Source: Reyranella sp. CPCC 100927
GTDB taxonomy: Bacteria > Pseudomonadota > Alphaproteobacteria > Reyranellales > Reyranellaceae
Length of the DNA stretch: 64,000 bases
Assembly: GCF_007859315.1 (NCBI RefSeq)
Contig: NZ_VOHA01000032.1
Coordinates: 1 to 64,000 of the forward strand
Reading direction: 5' to 3'
Shown: in pieces, positions 50,071 to 58,046 of the stretch
Layout of the letters: every line of letters begins with the position of its first letter
Numbering within the stretch: the first letter of the stretch is position 1
Notes under the pieces: model-generated
The model's input: only the letters and a program-made list of their open reading frames with translations
What the model was told of the DNA's origin: nothing
Databases searched by the model: none
Translations under genes and position numbers: made by a program

Positions 50071-50936
50071 GGCTCGACGACCTCCAATTGCTCCGGCACC
50101 ACCAGGTCGATGACAGGCATACCGCCGCGCTGGCGCAACCATCCGCGCACCCGCACCTGCCGTCCGACGAGAACGGCAGGCTCGTGGCCCGCCGTCGCCA
50201 TGAGTTTGCGGACCTTCGCCGCGATCGTCACGCCGAAATCGCGGCGCTGATCCTGGCCGAAGACCAGGGTCGTGCTGCCGCGGGTGGTGGCGACCGCGAT
50301 CGGTCGATCCTCGACCACGACGTAGGTGTCATACAACGAGCCGACGTCCGACGACCGCAGCGGGCGATACCGGCTGTCGGCCCACAAACCACGCACTGCG
50401 GCCCGTGCCGCAGCCTCGGCAGCATAAAGGGACGGCGCCAAGGTCCGTGTCACAACTGTGGGATAAACGCGGGCATGGCCTGCGGCGAGGAGTCGCTCGG
50501 CAACCGACCGGCAGTCCGCGTCGCGCACCGCGACGAGGCGACGGCCATAGCGATCCACGGTGTCGCCGACGGGCGTCAGCCACAACGGCTGGCGCGCGAC
50601 GATCGCCTCCAGCGCCGCCGACGCAGCATCGGCTGGCGAACCGCGTGGCCCGGGATCGCCGCGATGAGCATCATCGCGCAGGCGGGCGGGTGTGCGCGCG
50701 CCATCGCCGCGCTTGGGGGCCAACACACCGGCCAGGCGCCATTCCTGACCATCGGCGGTTACGAACGTGTCGCCGTCGATGGCGCGGGCACCGGTGCCGG
50801 CGGCGGCACCGGCTTCGTCGCAGCTTTCCGCGGCCGCCGGCCCGGTCGGCAGACCCAGCGCGGCGAACATAAAGAGAGCGACCAGAGTTGGGCATTTGAC
50901 CCACCGGATCGTTTGCATAAAATCAGCATCCACCAT
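50067..50936 (-). CDS. Exported thermonuclease (SNase)-like protein
   Basis: 289-aa protein with a signal peptide (hydrophobic CPTLVALFMFAALGLPTG, cleavage near AAAES) and a staphylococcal-nuclease-like OB-fold. The catalytic region is visible as ARAIDGDTFVTADGQEWRLAGVLAPKRGD and VDRYGRRLV, although the exact arginine/glutamate set cannot be verified by eye. A second conserved domain of about 90 residues follows (TYVVVEDRPIAVATTRGSTTLVFG...). Start ATG at 50936 or the internal ATG at 50918; neither has a strong Shine-Dalgarno. First gene of the coupled operon with the M48 protease and L,D-transpeptidase. Confidence 0.8.
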   Translation of the reverse strand: MVDADFMQTIRWVKCPTLVALFMFAALGLPTGPAAAESCDEAGAAAGTGARAIDGDTFVTADGQEWRLAGVLAPKRGDGARTPARLRDDAHRGDPGPRGSPADAASAALEAIVARQPLWLTPVGDTVDRYGRRLVAVRDADCRSVAERLLAAGHARVYPTVVTRTLAPSLYAAEAAARAAVRGLWADSRYRPLRSSDVGSLYDTYVVVEDRPIAVATTRGSTTLVFGQDQRRDFGVTIAAKVRKLMATAGHEPAVLVGRQVRVRGWLRQRGGMPVIDLVVPEQLEVVEP

Positions 50937-50993
50937 GACCGCGACGGATGCCAGGCTGGGCGCCCGCGCAATTTGCCGGAGAGCACGGGGCGC

Positions 50994-52004
50994 ATGCCGA
51001 GGTCGGAGAACCCGCTACGGTCGGAACTGTTCGCGGACATCGTTCCTTACGCCAGCGGCATGCTGGCCGTCGATCGCCGGCATACGCTCTACTGGGAGCA
51101 AAGCGGCAATCCCGACGGCGTGCCGGTGGTGTTCCTGCATGGCGGGCCTGGCGCCGGTTCGGCGCCGGTCCACCGGCGCTTCTTCGATCCATCGTTCTAC
51201 CGCATCATCATTTTCGATCAGCGCGGCGCCGGCCGCTCGCTGCCGCTGGGTGACATCACCGACAACACCACGGCCGCCCTGGTCGATGATCTCGAGCGAT
51301 TGCGCCAGCACCTGGGCGTCCAGCGGTGGCTGGTATTCGGGGGGTCCTGGGGATCGACACTCGCCTTGGCGTATGGCCAACGCCACCCCGATCGCTGCCT
51401 GGGCTTCATCCTGCGCGGCATCTTCCTGGGGCGCGACAGCGAGGTGCAGTGGTTCCTGCACGGCATGAAGGTCGTTTTTCCCGAGGCGTGGCGCGATTTC
51501 GTCGGCCACCTGCCGCCGGCTGAGCGCAGCGACATCCTGGCCAACTACTACCGCCGGCTCACCGACCCCGATCCGACGCGGCACCAGCCGGCCGCCCGCG
51601 CCTGGAGCCGCTACGAGGCGGCGTGCTCCACGCTGTATCCGGGCGCCAAGGGACCGCTCGATGCCGAGGGCGGCGGCTTCGCGCTGGCGCTGTCGCGCAT
51701 CGAAGCGCACTACTTCGTCAACCGCATCTTCCTGCCCGAGGGTTGGCCCTGGAAGGATCTCGACCGCATCCGCCACCTGCCCTGCACCATCGTGCAGGGC
51801 CGCTACGACGTGGTCTGTCCGCCGGTGACGGCCGACGAGCTGCGGCAGGCTTGGCCCGAGGCCAACTGCGTGATCGTGCCAGACGCCGGCCACTCCGCAC
51901 TGGAGCCCGGCATCCGTGCCGCCCTGGTGAACGCGACGGAGTCGTTCCGCCTGTCGCACTACAGCGTCGATCTCTTCGCCCCGCGCTTCCCCTGGCAGGA
52001 GTGA
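50994..52004 (+). CDS. pip: Proline iminopeptidase
   Basis: Alpha/beta-hydrolase of peptidase family S33 that removes N-terminal proline, 336 aa. The oxyanion motif HGGPGAGS at residues 49-56, the nucleophile S118 in GGSWGS, the acid in GRYDVVCP and the His in GHSALEPG are all in place, and the family's DQRGAGRS is present. Length agrees with bacterial Pip enzymes (about 315-335 aa). ATG at 50994 is chosen; a much longer open frame to the left runs antisense through the nuclease and protease genes and is not credible. Single gene followed by repeats. Confidence 0.94.
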   Translation: MPRSENPLRSELFADIVPYASGMLAVDRRHTLYWEQSGNPDGVPVVFLHGGPGAGSAPVHRRFFDPSFYRIIIFDQRGAGRSLPLGDITDNTTAALVDDLERLRQHLGVQRWLVFGGSWGSTLALAYGQRHPDRCLGFILRGIFLGRDSEVQWFLHGMKVVFPEAWRDFVGHLPPAERSDILANYYRRLTDPDPTRHQPAARAWSRYEAACSTLYPGAKGPLDAEGGGFALALSRIEAHYFVNRIFLPEGWPWKDLDRIRHLPCTIVQGRYDVVCPPVTADELRQAWPEANCVIVPDAGHSALEPGIRAALVNATESFRLSHYSVDLFAPRFPWQE

Positions 52005-52123
52005 AACCCCGCACGCGGGTGTTGCGCCGGGATGAGACCGTCTTACGCCTGAGACAGAGGTTCGACCCCTAGAGCCGTTCATCGTGTGATGCTATCGCCA
52101 TATGTGATTTTTTGAGCCCACGC

Positions 52124-52212
52124 CTGTCATCCCGAGCGTAGCGAGGGATCTTTTCGGCCGCGAACGGCGCGAAAAACTGCTGAAAGATTCCTCGCTACGC
52201 TCGGAATGACAG
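52124..52212. repeat. Palindromic repeat, family B, copy 2
   Basis: An 89-nt imperfect palindrome whose left arm (CTGTCATCCCGAGCGTAGCG...) differs from copy 1 by one base near the middle; the mate arm ends CGCTCGGAATGACAG. Base changes in one arm are partly compensated in the other (GTAGC/GCTAC), so pairing is conserved. Confidence 0.85.
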
Positions 52213-52236
52213 CGCGCGGCAATAAGATCACAGCCT

Positions 52237-52354
52237 CTGAGCGCAGCGAAGGACCTTGCGGTGGATCGCTCAAAGAGCGTCGGCGCTGGTGATCAACAGC
52301 GCCGACAGCGGCTATACCAGCACCGCAGGATCCTTCGCTGCGCTCAGGATGACA
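52237..52354. repeat. Palindromic repeat, family B, copy 3 (longer type)
   Basis: The arms CTGAGCGCAGCGAAGGA... (52237-52263) and ...CTTCGCTGCGCTCAG (52321-52347) pair over 27 bp with two mismatches. The centre adds a 10-bp stem, GTCGGCGCTG / CAGCGCCGAC. It shares the GAGCGCAGCGA core with copies 1, 2 and 4. Confidence 0.85.
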
Positions 52355-52401
52355 GCGGCGGCTGACCAGGCCTCTCTGCTCCTATCAAAACGTGAAGCGC
52401 T

Positions 52402-52896
52402 CTAGCGATAGTGCCGGCGCAGGCAGCTCATCAGCGCACCCAGAGCGTCCGATGTACCCTTCAAGGTGATGGAGAAATTGTTGGCGCCCTGGGGCTCGAA
52501 GTACATCACGTTGCCTTCGCGGATCTCCCCCAGCAGTTCCTGCGAGTCGGCAAGCACCACCATCAACACATCTGCCCGCAGCGCCATGGCCCGTCCGTTG
52601 CGCCGTTCCTGACTGTCGATCCAGTACGTCGCCGTGCCCTCCGATTCGGGGCGCCAGTTCCATTTCGGATTCTTGATCAAGATGGACCACTGCAGTTTGC
52701 GGGTCAGCATGAAGTGGACTTCGGCGCCGCCGCCGTACTGGCTGGTCACCGTGCAATAGTCGAACGCACCGTCCTTCTTGTGCGCCTCCAGGCTCCAGAT
52801 GCCAACGGCGTTGCGCTCCACCACGTCGGCGCGGGCCTCTACGTTGCCCAGCAGCAGGCCGGCCAGCATCACCATTGCTGTCCAATACCTCGACAT
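52402..52896 (-). CDS. Exported protein of unknown function
   Basis: 164-aa protein with a clear signal peptide (MSRYWTAMVMLAGLLLGNVEARA, cleavage before DVV) and no recognisable catalytic motif. The mature part is beta-rich in appearance with two cysteines (FDYCTVTS and SCLRRHYR at the end) that could form a disulfide. Segments VERNAVGIWSLEAHKKDGAFDYCTV and FSITLKGTSDALGALMSCLRR recall small secreted proteins common in Alphaproteobacteria, without assigned function. ATG at 52896 has GGAG six bases upstream. It stands alone beside the repeat-filled gap. Confidence 0.7.
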   Translation of the reverse strand: MSRYWTAMVMLAGLLLGNVEARADVVERNAVGIWSLEAHKKDGAFDYCTVTSQYGGGAEVHFMLTRKLQWSILIKNPKWNWRPESEGTATYWIDSQERRNGRAMALRADVLMVVLADSQELLGEIREGNVMYFEPQGANNFSITLKGTSDALGALMSCLRRHYR

Positions 52897-53084
52897 TTTC
52901 AACTCCACATCCCAATAAATAAGCGACTACTCACTTTATAAGGCAAAATTGAGGCGCGCCGGCCATCCAAGATACGGAACGCTCATACGATTTCTAATGA
53001 ATTTCGGATGTTGCGAGGCCATACCGGGCGCGAAACGAGCACCGTTGACCCAACCCGTTTGCAGGCGACGCGCCGTTCTGCCCC

Positions 53085-53900
53085 TCAGCCAACATCGGCG
53101 ACAAAGGCTGCCAGCAGCGTGTTGAAGGCGACTGCGTCTTCCCATTGTGGCGCATGACCGGCGTCGGGCAGCACCTGCACGGATTGTCGCCATAGCGTCG
53201 GCATGCGCAGCGTCTCGAAGTAGGTGCCGTTGACGAGCTGTTCACGGGCCCCATGCAAAACGGCCAGCGGTCGATCCAGGTTGGCCACGACCTCGATTTC
53301 ATCGCGATAACCGCCCGGCACGATACCGGCCGCCAATTCTGCCCGGGCGCGGCCGTCGGTACGCATCACATCGTCGACGAACGACGCGGGGATATCGGAC
53401 CAGCCCGGCCGGAAGAACGACTCGACATACTGCTGGGCCTGGGAGCGCGTGATGTCGGCGGCGAACCCCAGTCCCATCGCCGGGTTGGGCAGGAAGGCCT
53501 TGTCCATCGCCGGCGGGAAACCCAGCGGTGGCGTGCCGAAGATCATGAATCCCCGCGCCTGCGGCAGCGCGGGGACCGCTTCCAGGATGATGTGGCCCCC
53601 CAGGCTCCAACCCACGAAGATCGCATCCTGAAGGCCGCGGTCCGACGCAAACGCCACCAGAACATCGGCGTATGCCGGCAGGCCGTAGCCGGACGCATCG
53701 TGGGCATCGGCCGAGCGGCCATGGCCGGGCAGATCAATCGCGATCAACCGCAATGCCTGTCCCAACGGTGCCGACATCTGCCGTTCGAACGCGCGCATCG
53801 ACGCGGAGTTGCCGTGGACCAGGACGACCGGTCGCCCGCGGCCACCCGACTCCCGGTAGGCGATGGCACCACGCGGGCCCTCGAACATCATGGGTTCCAT
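53085..53900 (-). CDS. Alpha/beta-fold hydrolase
   Basis: 271-aa serine hydrolase-like protein. The oxyanion HG (VVLVHGNSAS, residues 26-34), the nucleophile elbow S99 in VGWSLGG, and the His in GHAPQWED near 249 are present. The expected acid position reads HGAREQLVNG, where a Glu may replace the usual Asp. The cap region is of moderate size, so an esterase, lactonase or haloperoxidase-like activity is possible. ATG at 53900 has GGGAGGGAG upstream. It follows the GlyRS-like gene by 92 bp on the same strand, so a common transcript is plausible. Confidence 0.85.
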   Translation of the reverse strand: MEPMMFEGPRGAIAYRESGGRGRPVVLVHGNSASMRAFERQMSAPLGQALRLIAIDLPGHGRSADAHDASGYGLPAYADVLVAFASDRGLQDAIFVGWSLGGHIILEAVPALPQARGFMIFGTPPLGFPPAMDKAFLPNPAMGLGFAADITRSQAQQYVESFFRPGWSDIPASFVDDVMRTDGRARAELAAGIVPGGYRDEIEVVANLDRPLAVLHGAREQLVNGTYFETLRMPTLWRQSVQVLPDAGHAPQWEDAVAFNTLLAAFVADVG

Positions 53901-53992
53901 CACTCCCTCCCCTCCCGCAGCGCCGACACCACGGCCGCGCCATCCCCAGGCACGGCCACGGTACACCGTCGATCAATCCGTCCGGAAGGATA

Positions 53993-54772
53993 TCAAAGGC
54001 CGCCGTTGGCCAGCGCCACCAGGCGATCCATCCCGAACGCGAGTTCCACGACCTTGCAGGGCTTGAAGCCGGGAACGGCCGGGAAGTCGGTGCGTCGGGA
54101 CGTGCTGGCCACTTCGCGCCATTCGCCATCCGGCTGCAGGCACTCGATATCGATGGTCTCTGTCGCGTAAGGCGGCAGGCGATCGGATGCAATCAGGCGT
54201 GTTTCAAGACCCGACATGCGCTGGATCACCGGAACAAGCGCGTCCCGCAGCGGTCCGGCGATATCAGCCTTGGTGTCCTCCGCGTGAATGAGCTGCAACT
54301 CCAGCTGCGTGAAGGCATTGAGCCGGAGTTTGGCGGCAGTGGCGCCATCGCGCGTCTCGCGGCGATACGAATAGCCCATCTGCCACACGCACAGCGGCGG
54401 CCTCAGGCGGGTCGTGCGCAGGATGCGCGCGGCGATCGCATAGGAACCGTCGGTGGTTTCGGCGCGCAGCGCGTAGGGCCGGTCGCCACCCGGCGGGTCC
54501 TGCAGCACGAAGACATCGGCGCGATCGTATGCCGCCGACATGCGCGCCAGCGGCATCATGGGCGGCGTCTCGACCTCTTCGAACGCCCACATCTGGTTGA
54601 TGTCGGCGAGCGTGTCGCGCACGGTGTCGAGAACGGCATCGCGGATACGGCGACGCAGGTGGAGTTCGGACTGGCGCCAGAAGCGCAGTCCAGCCAGATC
54701 ATCATACAGCGCAAAAGACATGGTCGGCCCCACGTCAGGGGGTGAGACAAGGCGCCGGCAGGCGCGAGACAT
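53993..54772 (-). CDS. Stand-alone class II aminoacyl-tRNA synthetase-like core (alpha2 GlyRS-like)
   Basis: 259-aa protein resembling only the catalytic core of a class II synthetase. A motif 1-like FEEVETPPMMPLA is at 64-76. ALRAETTDGSY (101-111) matches the GlyRS RPETAQG element, YRRET (136-140) through NAFTQLELQ (152-160) is motif 2, DIECLQPDGEWREVASTSRRTDF (208-230) matches the GlyRS D-x-E...GW-x-E block, and VVELAFGMDRL (241-251) is motif 3 with its arginine. No anticodon-binding domain follows. ATG at 54772 has GAGGAG eight bases upstream; ATG at 54721 is an alternative. Role unknown: amino-acid activation for a tRNA, carrier protein or small molecule are options. Confidence 0.7.
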   Translation of the reverse strand: MSRACRRLVSPPDVGPTMSFALYDDLAGLRFWRQSELHLRRRIRDAVLDTVRDTLADINQMWAFEEVETPPMMPLARMSAAYDRADVFVLQDPPGGDRPYALRAETTDGSYAIAARILRTTRLRPPLCVWQMGYSYRRETRDGATAAKLRLNAFTQLELQLIHAEDTKADIAGPLRDALVPVIQRMSGLETRLIASDRLPPYATETIDIECLQPDGEWREVASTSRRTDFPAVPGFKPCKVVELAFGMDRLVALANGGL

Positions 54773-54898
54773 CGTGACCGCTCCTCAAAAGGAACGGCCT
54801 ATCGACCTCGCCCGCACTGCAGCACCATCCATGTCATGACCGATCCCTACCCGATCGGACCGCGCATTTCCAGTCCCCGGCCGATGCAGTCCCCTAGT

Positions 54899-55435
54899 CT
54901 AGGCAACGTAGGGCGGATGGCCGACATAGCCAGGCTTGCCGTCGCGCAGGTCGTTGCGGATGTAGTGGAAGCGTGGATCCGTGCTCTTCAGTCCGTTCTT
55001 GAACCAATCCTCGACGATCTGCGCCTGCTCCTCCGTACCGAAGCTGTCCCACGGCTTGTTCAGATTGCCCTCGCCATAGAGATAGGCGTTGCCTTGCCGG
55101 CAGGCCTGGGACACCAGGGAACTGGTCCAGACGCCGAGAAAACCGAACCGGCTGCGATACATCTGCCAGACGTGCGTCATCTCGTGCACGAAAGTCGCCT
55201 TGTATTCGAGCGTCACGCGACTGGCGGCATCGAACGCGCGTGGACCGATGTAGATCCTGTAGGTGGCAATACCAACGTCGTATGATGCGAAAGGCCTGTC
55301 GCTGGCGCCGAGGCCATTGGCCAGCATCACCTTGGTTCTCAGAAGCGGGGTCGGCAAGGTCCCCGCGAAGACCCGCTCGCACATGGTGATCTCATCGCCG
55401 TTCAGGCTGCGCGAGATGACTTGGTATGACATCAT
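54899..55435 (-). CDS. HExxH zincin-like protein of unknown function
   Basis: 178-aa protein with a candidate zinc-protease motif, FVHEMTHVWQ, in its first half, and a downstream EEQAQIVEDWF that resembles the C-terminal part of DUF4157-like or 'vgr-related' proteins known from Rhizobiales. No signal peptide is seen with the ATG at 55435; an upstream ATG at 55501 would add 22 residues. Whether it is an active peptidase is not known. It is divergent from the exported FGE-like gene, and the gap between them contains a perfect 13-bp inverted repeat. The GlyRS-like gene lies 126 bp downstream. Confidence 0.7.
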   Translation of the reverse strand: MMSYQVISRSLNGDEITMCERVFAGTLPTPLLRTKVMLANGLGASDRPFASYDVGIATYRIYIGPRAFDAASRVTLEYKATFVHEMTHVWQMYRSRFGFLGVWTSSLVSQACRQGNAYLYGEGNLNKPWDSFGTEEQAQIVEDWFKNGLKSTDPRFHYIRNDLRDGKPGYVGHPPYVA

Positions 55436-55530
55436 TGCCCCCGTCGTCGCAGGTACCAGCCGCGCACCCTCGGCGAAGCCTGGCCTCGATGTGCACGACA
55501 TTTTTCATCAACCCACCCGCCGCACATCGG

Positions 55531-55609
55531 CCGAACGGATGAGGGCAGAGCGCCGGCACACCGGCCGCCCCACGACCGCCACGGGTGCTCCGCCACCTCA
55601 TCCGTTCGG
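55531..55609. repeat. Inverted repeat with 13-bp arms in a divergent intergenic region
   Basis: CCGAACGGATGAG (55531-55543) and CTCATCCGTTCGG (55597-55609) are exact reverse complements separated by 53 bp. They lie between the starts of two divergent genes, so they may be paired operator sites or a looped regulatory structure; no -35/-10 pair is evident between them. Confidence 0.6.
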
Positions 55610-55664
55610 ATGAAGATCATCATCGGTCGCGAGCGCTACTGTGCGACACCAACGGGTGTCCCTG

Positions 55665-56786
55665 ATGCGATCGACAATCGCGGCCTTGCTCCTGGTCCTG
55701 CTCCCTACAGCGGTGGACGCACAGGACACGCGCGACTGTACGCAGTGCCCCGAGATGGTGCCGCTGCCGGCCGGCTCTTTCGTCATGGGTGCCACCCCCG
55801 ACGAGAACGCCGATGACTACGGCAGCAGCAAGCCGCAGGTGCGCGTCACGCTCAGCAGCGCCTTCGCCATCGGAAAGTACGAGGTAACGCGGCAGGAGTT
55901 CGCCGCCTTCGTGGCAGCGACAGGTCATCGACCATTACCGGGGTGCTTCGCCCGCCGAAGCGACGGCGAATGGGAACGACAGCCCAGCCTGTCGTGGCGC
56001 AATCCCGGTTTTGCGCAAACCGACCGCGATCCGGTCGTATGCGTGAGTTCAGCCGATGCGCGGGCCTATGCTGAATGGCTGCGGCGCATCACCGGCAGGA
56101 ACTACCGGCTGCCGACCGAAGCGGAATGGGAGTATGCCGCGCGCGGCGGTTCGCCGGCGGCCCGGTACTGGGGCGCTGATCCCAGCGCGGCATGCCGCCA
56201 TGCCAATGGCCCGGACCTGACACAGGCCGACGCGTTCAACCACAAGAGCGACCCGGACTATTTTTTCCAGTGCGCCGACGGCCATGTCTACACCGCGCCG
56301 GTGGGACTGTTTGCGCCCAATGCCTTCGGCCTCCACGACATGCTGGGCAACGTCTGGGAGTGGACCGACGATTGCTGGACCACCAGCCACGCCGGCGCAC
56401 CGGCAACCGGCGATCGGCGCCGCGACGGCGATTGCCACATGCGTGTCGTGCGCGGCGGCGGCTGGAACTACGGCCATGTCGCGGTTCACGCTGCATTCCG
56501 GGAGGGTGAAGACCTCCAGCAACGCGGTGGTCATCTCGGCTTCCGCGTGGTCAGGGATCAGCGGGTCGTGTCATCAGGTCCCCTGCCGATGGCCGAGTTT
56601 CTGCCGTTGCTGATCTTCCATGTCCTGGCAATTCCACCTTTCTGGATGTTGTTTCGTCGCGTGGGCCTGGGTCGTTGGTGGGTGTTGATCGTGTTGGTAC
56701 CGGTCGTCGGCTTCTGGCTGGGCCTCGTCGTACTGGCCTGGCGACGCTGGCCGACCTTTGACCGAAAGATGACGCCTCATGAGTAG
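55665..56786 (+). CDS. Exported formylglycine-generating-enzyme-like (SUMF1 domain) protein with C-terminal membrane segments
   Basis: 373-aa protein with a signal peptide (MRSTIAALLLVLLPTAVDAQ) and an FGE-sulfatase domain (about 30-295): MVPLPAGSFVMGA, IGKYEVTRQEFAAFV, YRLPTEAEWEYAARGG, FGLHDMLGNVWEWTDD and VVRGGGWN. True FGEs oxidise a cysteine in sulfatases; the family also contains EgtB/PvdO-like and non-catalytic members, and the paired copper-binding cysteines cannot be confirmed by eye. Unusually, two hydrophobic segments (about 308-362) close the protein. No sulfatase gene is nearby. ATG at 55665 chosen over GTG at 55641. The next gene starts inside its stop region. Confidence 0.8.
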   Translation: MRSTIAALLLVLLPTAVDAQDTRDCTQCPEMVPLPAGSFVMGATPDENADDYGSSKPQVRVTLSSAFAIGKYEVTRQEFAAFVAATGHRPLPGCFARRSDGEWERQPSLSWRNPGFAQTDRDPVVCVSSADARAYAEWLRRITGRNYRLPTEAEWEYAARGGSPAARYWGADPSAACRHANGPDLTQADAFNHKSDPDYFFQCADGHVYTAPVGLFAPNAFGLHDMLGNVWEWTDDCWTTSHAGAPATGDRRRDGDCHMRVVRGGGWNYGHVAVHAAFREGEDLQQRGGHLGFRVVRDQRVVSSGPLPMAEFLPLLIFHVLAIPPFWMLFRRVGLGRWWVLIVLVPVVGFWLGLVVLAWRRWPTFDRKMTPHE

Positions 56787-56997
56787 CTGGCACTGGTTGA
56801 TCCTGCTGATCCTGTACGGACTGCCCGCGGTCTGTGGCTGGCGGATCGCCAGGCGCGCCGGCTTTCCACCGGCACTGGGCCTCGTCATGGCGGTGCCGCT
56901 TGCCGGTCACATCCCGCTATGGATATGGGCATTCATCCGATGGCCGATCGAGACCAAAGGCAGGGCGCCGCATGAAACGCGGCCCGTCGTGCGGTAG
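56779..56997 (+). CDS. Small two-segment membrane protein
   Basis: 72-aa protein with two hydrophobic segments (about residues 5-22 and 32-53) and a short polar C-terminus. It has no recognisable domain. The ATG overlaps the end of the FGE-like gene by 8 bp, so the two are translated together, and its topology resembles the membrane tail of that protein, suggesting they could pack together. The same segment type (WWVLIVLVPVVGFWLGL versus LGLVMAVPLAGHIPLWIW) recurs in both. Confidence 0.6.
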   Translation: MSSWHWLILLILYGLPAVCGWRIARRAGFPPALGLVMAVPLAGHIPLWIWAFIRWPIETKGRAPHETRPVVR

Positions 56998-57943
56998 GAC
57001 GATGCGCGAACGTCACGTGTTCGAAGCCGAGATGATCGCCGCCCAGCAGCGCGAGCGACGGATCGGTGAAGACGTCGACTGGCGGGGGCTCGGTCCAAAG
57101 ATCGTATCGATTGGCGAATATCCGTCCTTCGCCCGCAGCTTCGTCTGGGACGTCCGACGCGACGACGGTGAACTCAAGCTGTTCGTCAGCGCCAGTCGCA
57201 CGGCAGGGTCCGGTTTCCTTGCACCGGGATACCGGCAGCACATCGTTGCGTCAGTCGACCTGGAGGAAATCCTGACGTCGATCGCGGCCGTACGGCTTGA
57301 GCACTGGCATCCCGACCCGTTGCCCGGTGGTACCGACGGCACGAACCGCGAGGTCAGCGTGTATCGCTATCCCAGTTTTATCTCCTTGCGCTGGCGACAG
57401 AGCCAGGAACCGCCACAATGGCGGGAGCTGACCGACCTGGCATCACGCCTGATCGAGCGGTTCAAGCAGACCGACCTGGTGCCGAACGCCTATGCGTTTG
57501 ACTCCCATTGTGACGCGCGAACCTTCTTCGAGGAAAGTGCGCGCGACGTACCCTTCGCGAGCCAAGTGCCTTTCAGTGAACGGCGGTCGGGAGTCCACGT
57601 GGCGGCACGCCTGAGCCAGCTCGCGGCAAGGCAAAAGCCCAGGTTCGTGCTGGTGGTCTATTCGGCGGCGATGACGGATGACCTGCGCTGTCGCATCCCG
57701 CAGGCTCTGACCGTCGGTGCCGTGGACGACATGGTCGCCATGGTCAAGGAAGGCCGACCCGGGATTCCGATCGTATCGATAGCGAACCCCACTCGCCTGC
57801 CTCGAGATTGGGATGCGGCGTACTTTGAACTCGACCCGACCAGCCCCTCGTTCGAGGCACTGGCGCGATTGAACGCTGTCGCCATCCATATCGCGCCTGG
57901 ATTGCCCGCACTGCGCATGGAGCTTTGGACTGTTTCATGGTGA
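56972..57943 (+). CDS. Protein of unknown function after the FGE-like genes
   Basis: 323-aa soluble protein that I do not recognise. It has no signal peptide or membrane segment. An N-terminal part (RDDGELKLFVSASRTAGSGFLAPGYRQ) and a C-terminal part (RKPRF-like QKPRFVLVVYSAAMTDDLRCRIPQALTVGAVDDMVAMVKEG) suggest two domains. The ATG at 56972 overlaps the small membrane protein gene by 26 bp and has AGGG upstream; ATG at 57002 is a possible later start. It is the third gene of an apparent three-gene unit with the FGE-like protein. Confidence 0.6.
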   Translation: MKRGPSCGRTMRERHVFEAEMIAAQQRERRIGEDVDWRGLGPKIVSIGEYPSFARSFVWDVRRDDGELKLFVSASRTAGSGFLAPGYRQHIVASVDLEEILTSIAAVRLEHWHPDPLPGGTDGTNREVSVYRYPSFISLRWRQSQEPPQWRELTDLASRLIERFKQTDLVPNAYAFDSHCDARTFFEESARDVPFASQVPFSERRSGVHVAARLSQLAARQKPRFVLVVYSAAMTDDLRCRIPQALTVGAVDDMVAMVKEGRPGIPIVSIANPTRLPRDWDAAYFELDPTSPSFEALARLNAVAIHIAPGLPALRMELWTVSW

Positions 57944-58046
57944 GCGCATCGATGCGACGCCTCCCGAAGACAGGCGCGCACCGTAGCCCCCGCGCGCAAG
58001 GCGCGGTACAAGCGACCAGACTCGATACGCCTGGGAGCACGAAGCG

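Larger units (their letters stand above)
52005..52401. other. 397-bp intergenic region filled by two palindromic repeats
   Basis: No gene is visible between the convergent proline iminopeptidase and secreted-unknown genes. The space holds two family B repeats, at 52124-52212 and 52237-52354, side by side with a 24-bp spacer; the rest is unremarkable. Confidence 0.7.

Noticed and set aside
49938-50993. Long N-terminal extension of the proline iminopeptidase frame
   Set aside because: It would run antisense through the SNase and M48 genes; the Pip family begins at about the ATG at 50994.
53085-55435. A contact-dependent toxin or effector system around the HExxH protein
   Set aside because: No secretion signal, immunity-like partner or VgrG/Hcp-type gene is in the window; the HEMTH motif alone does not support it.
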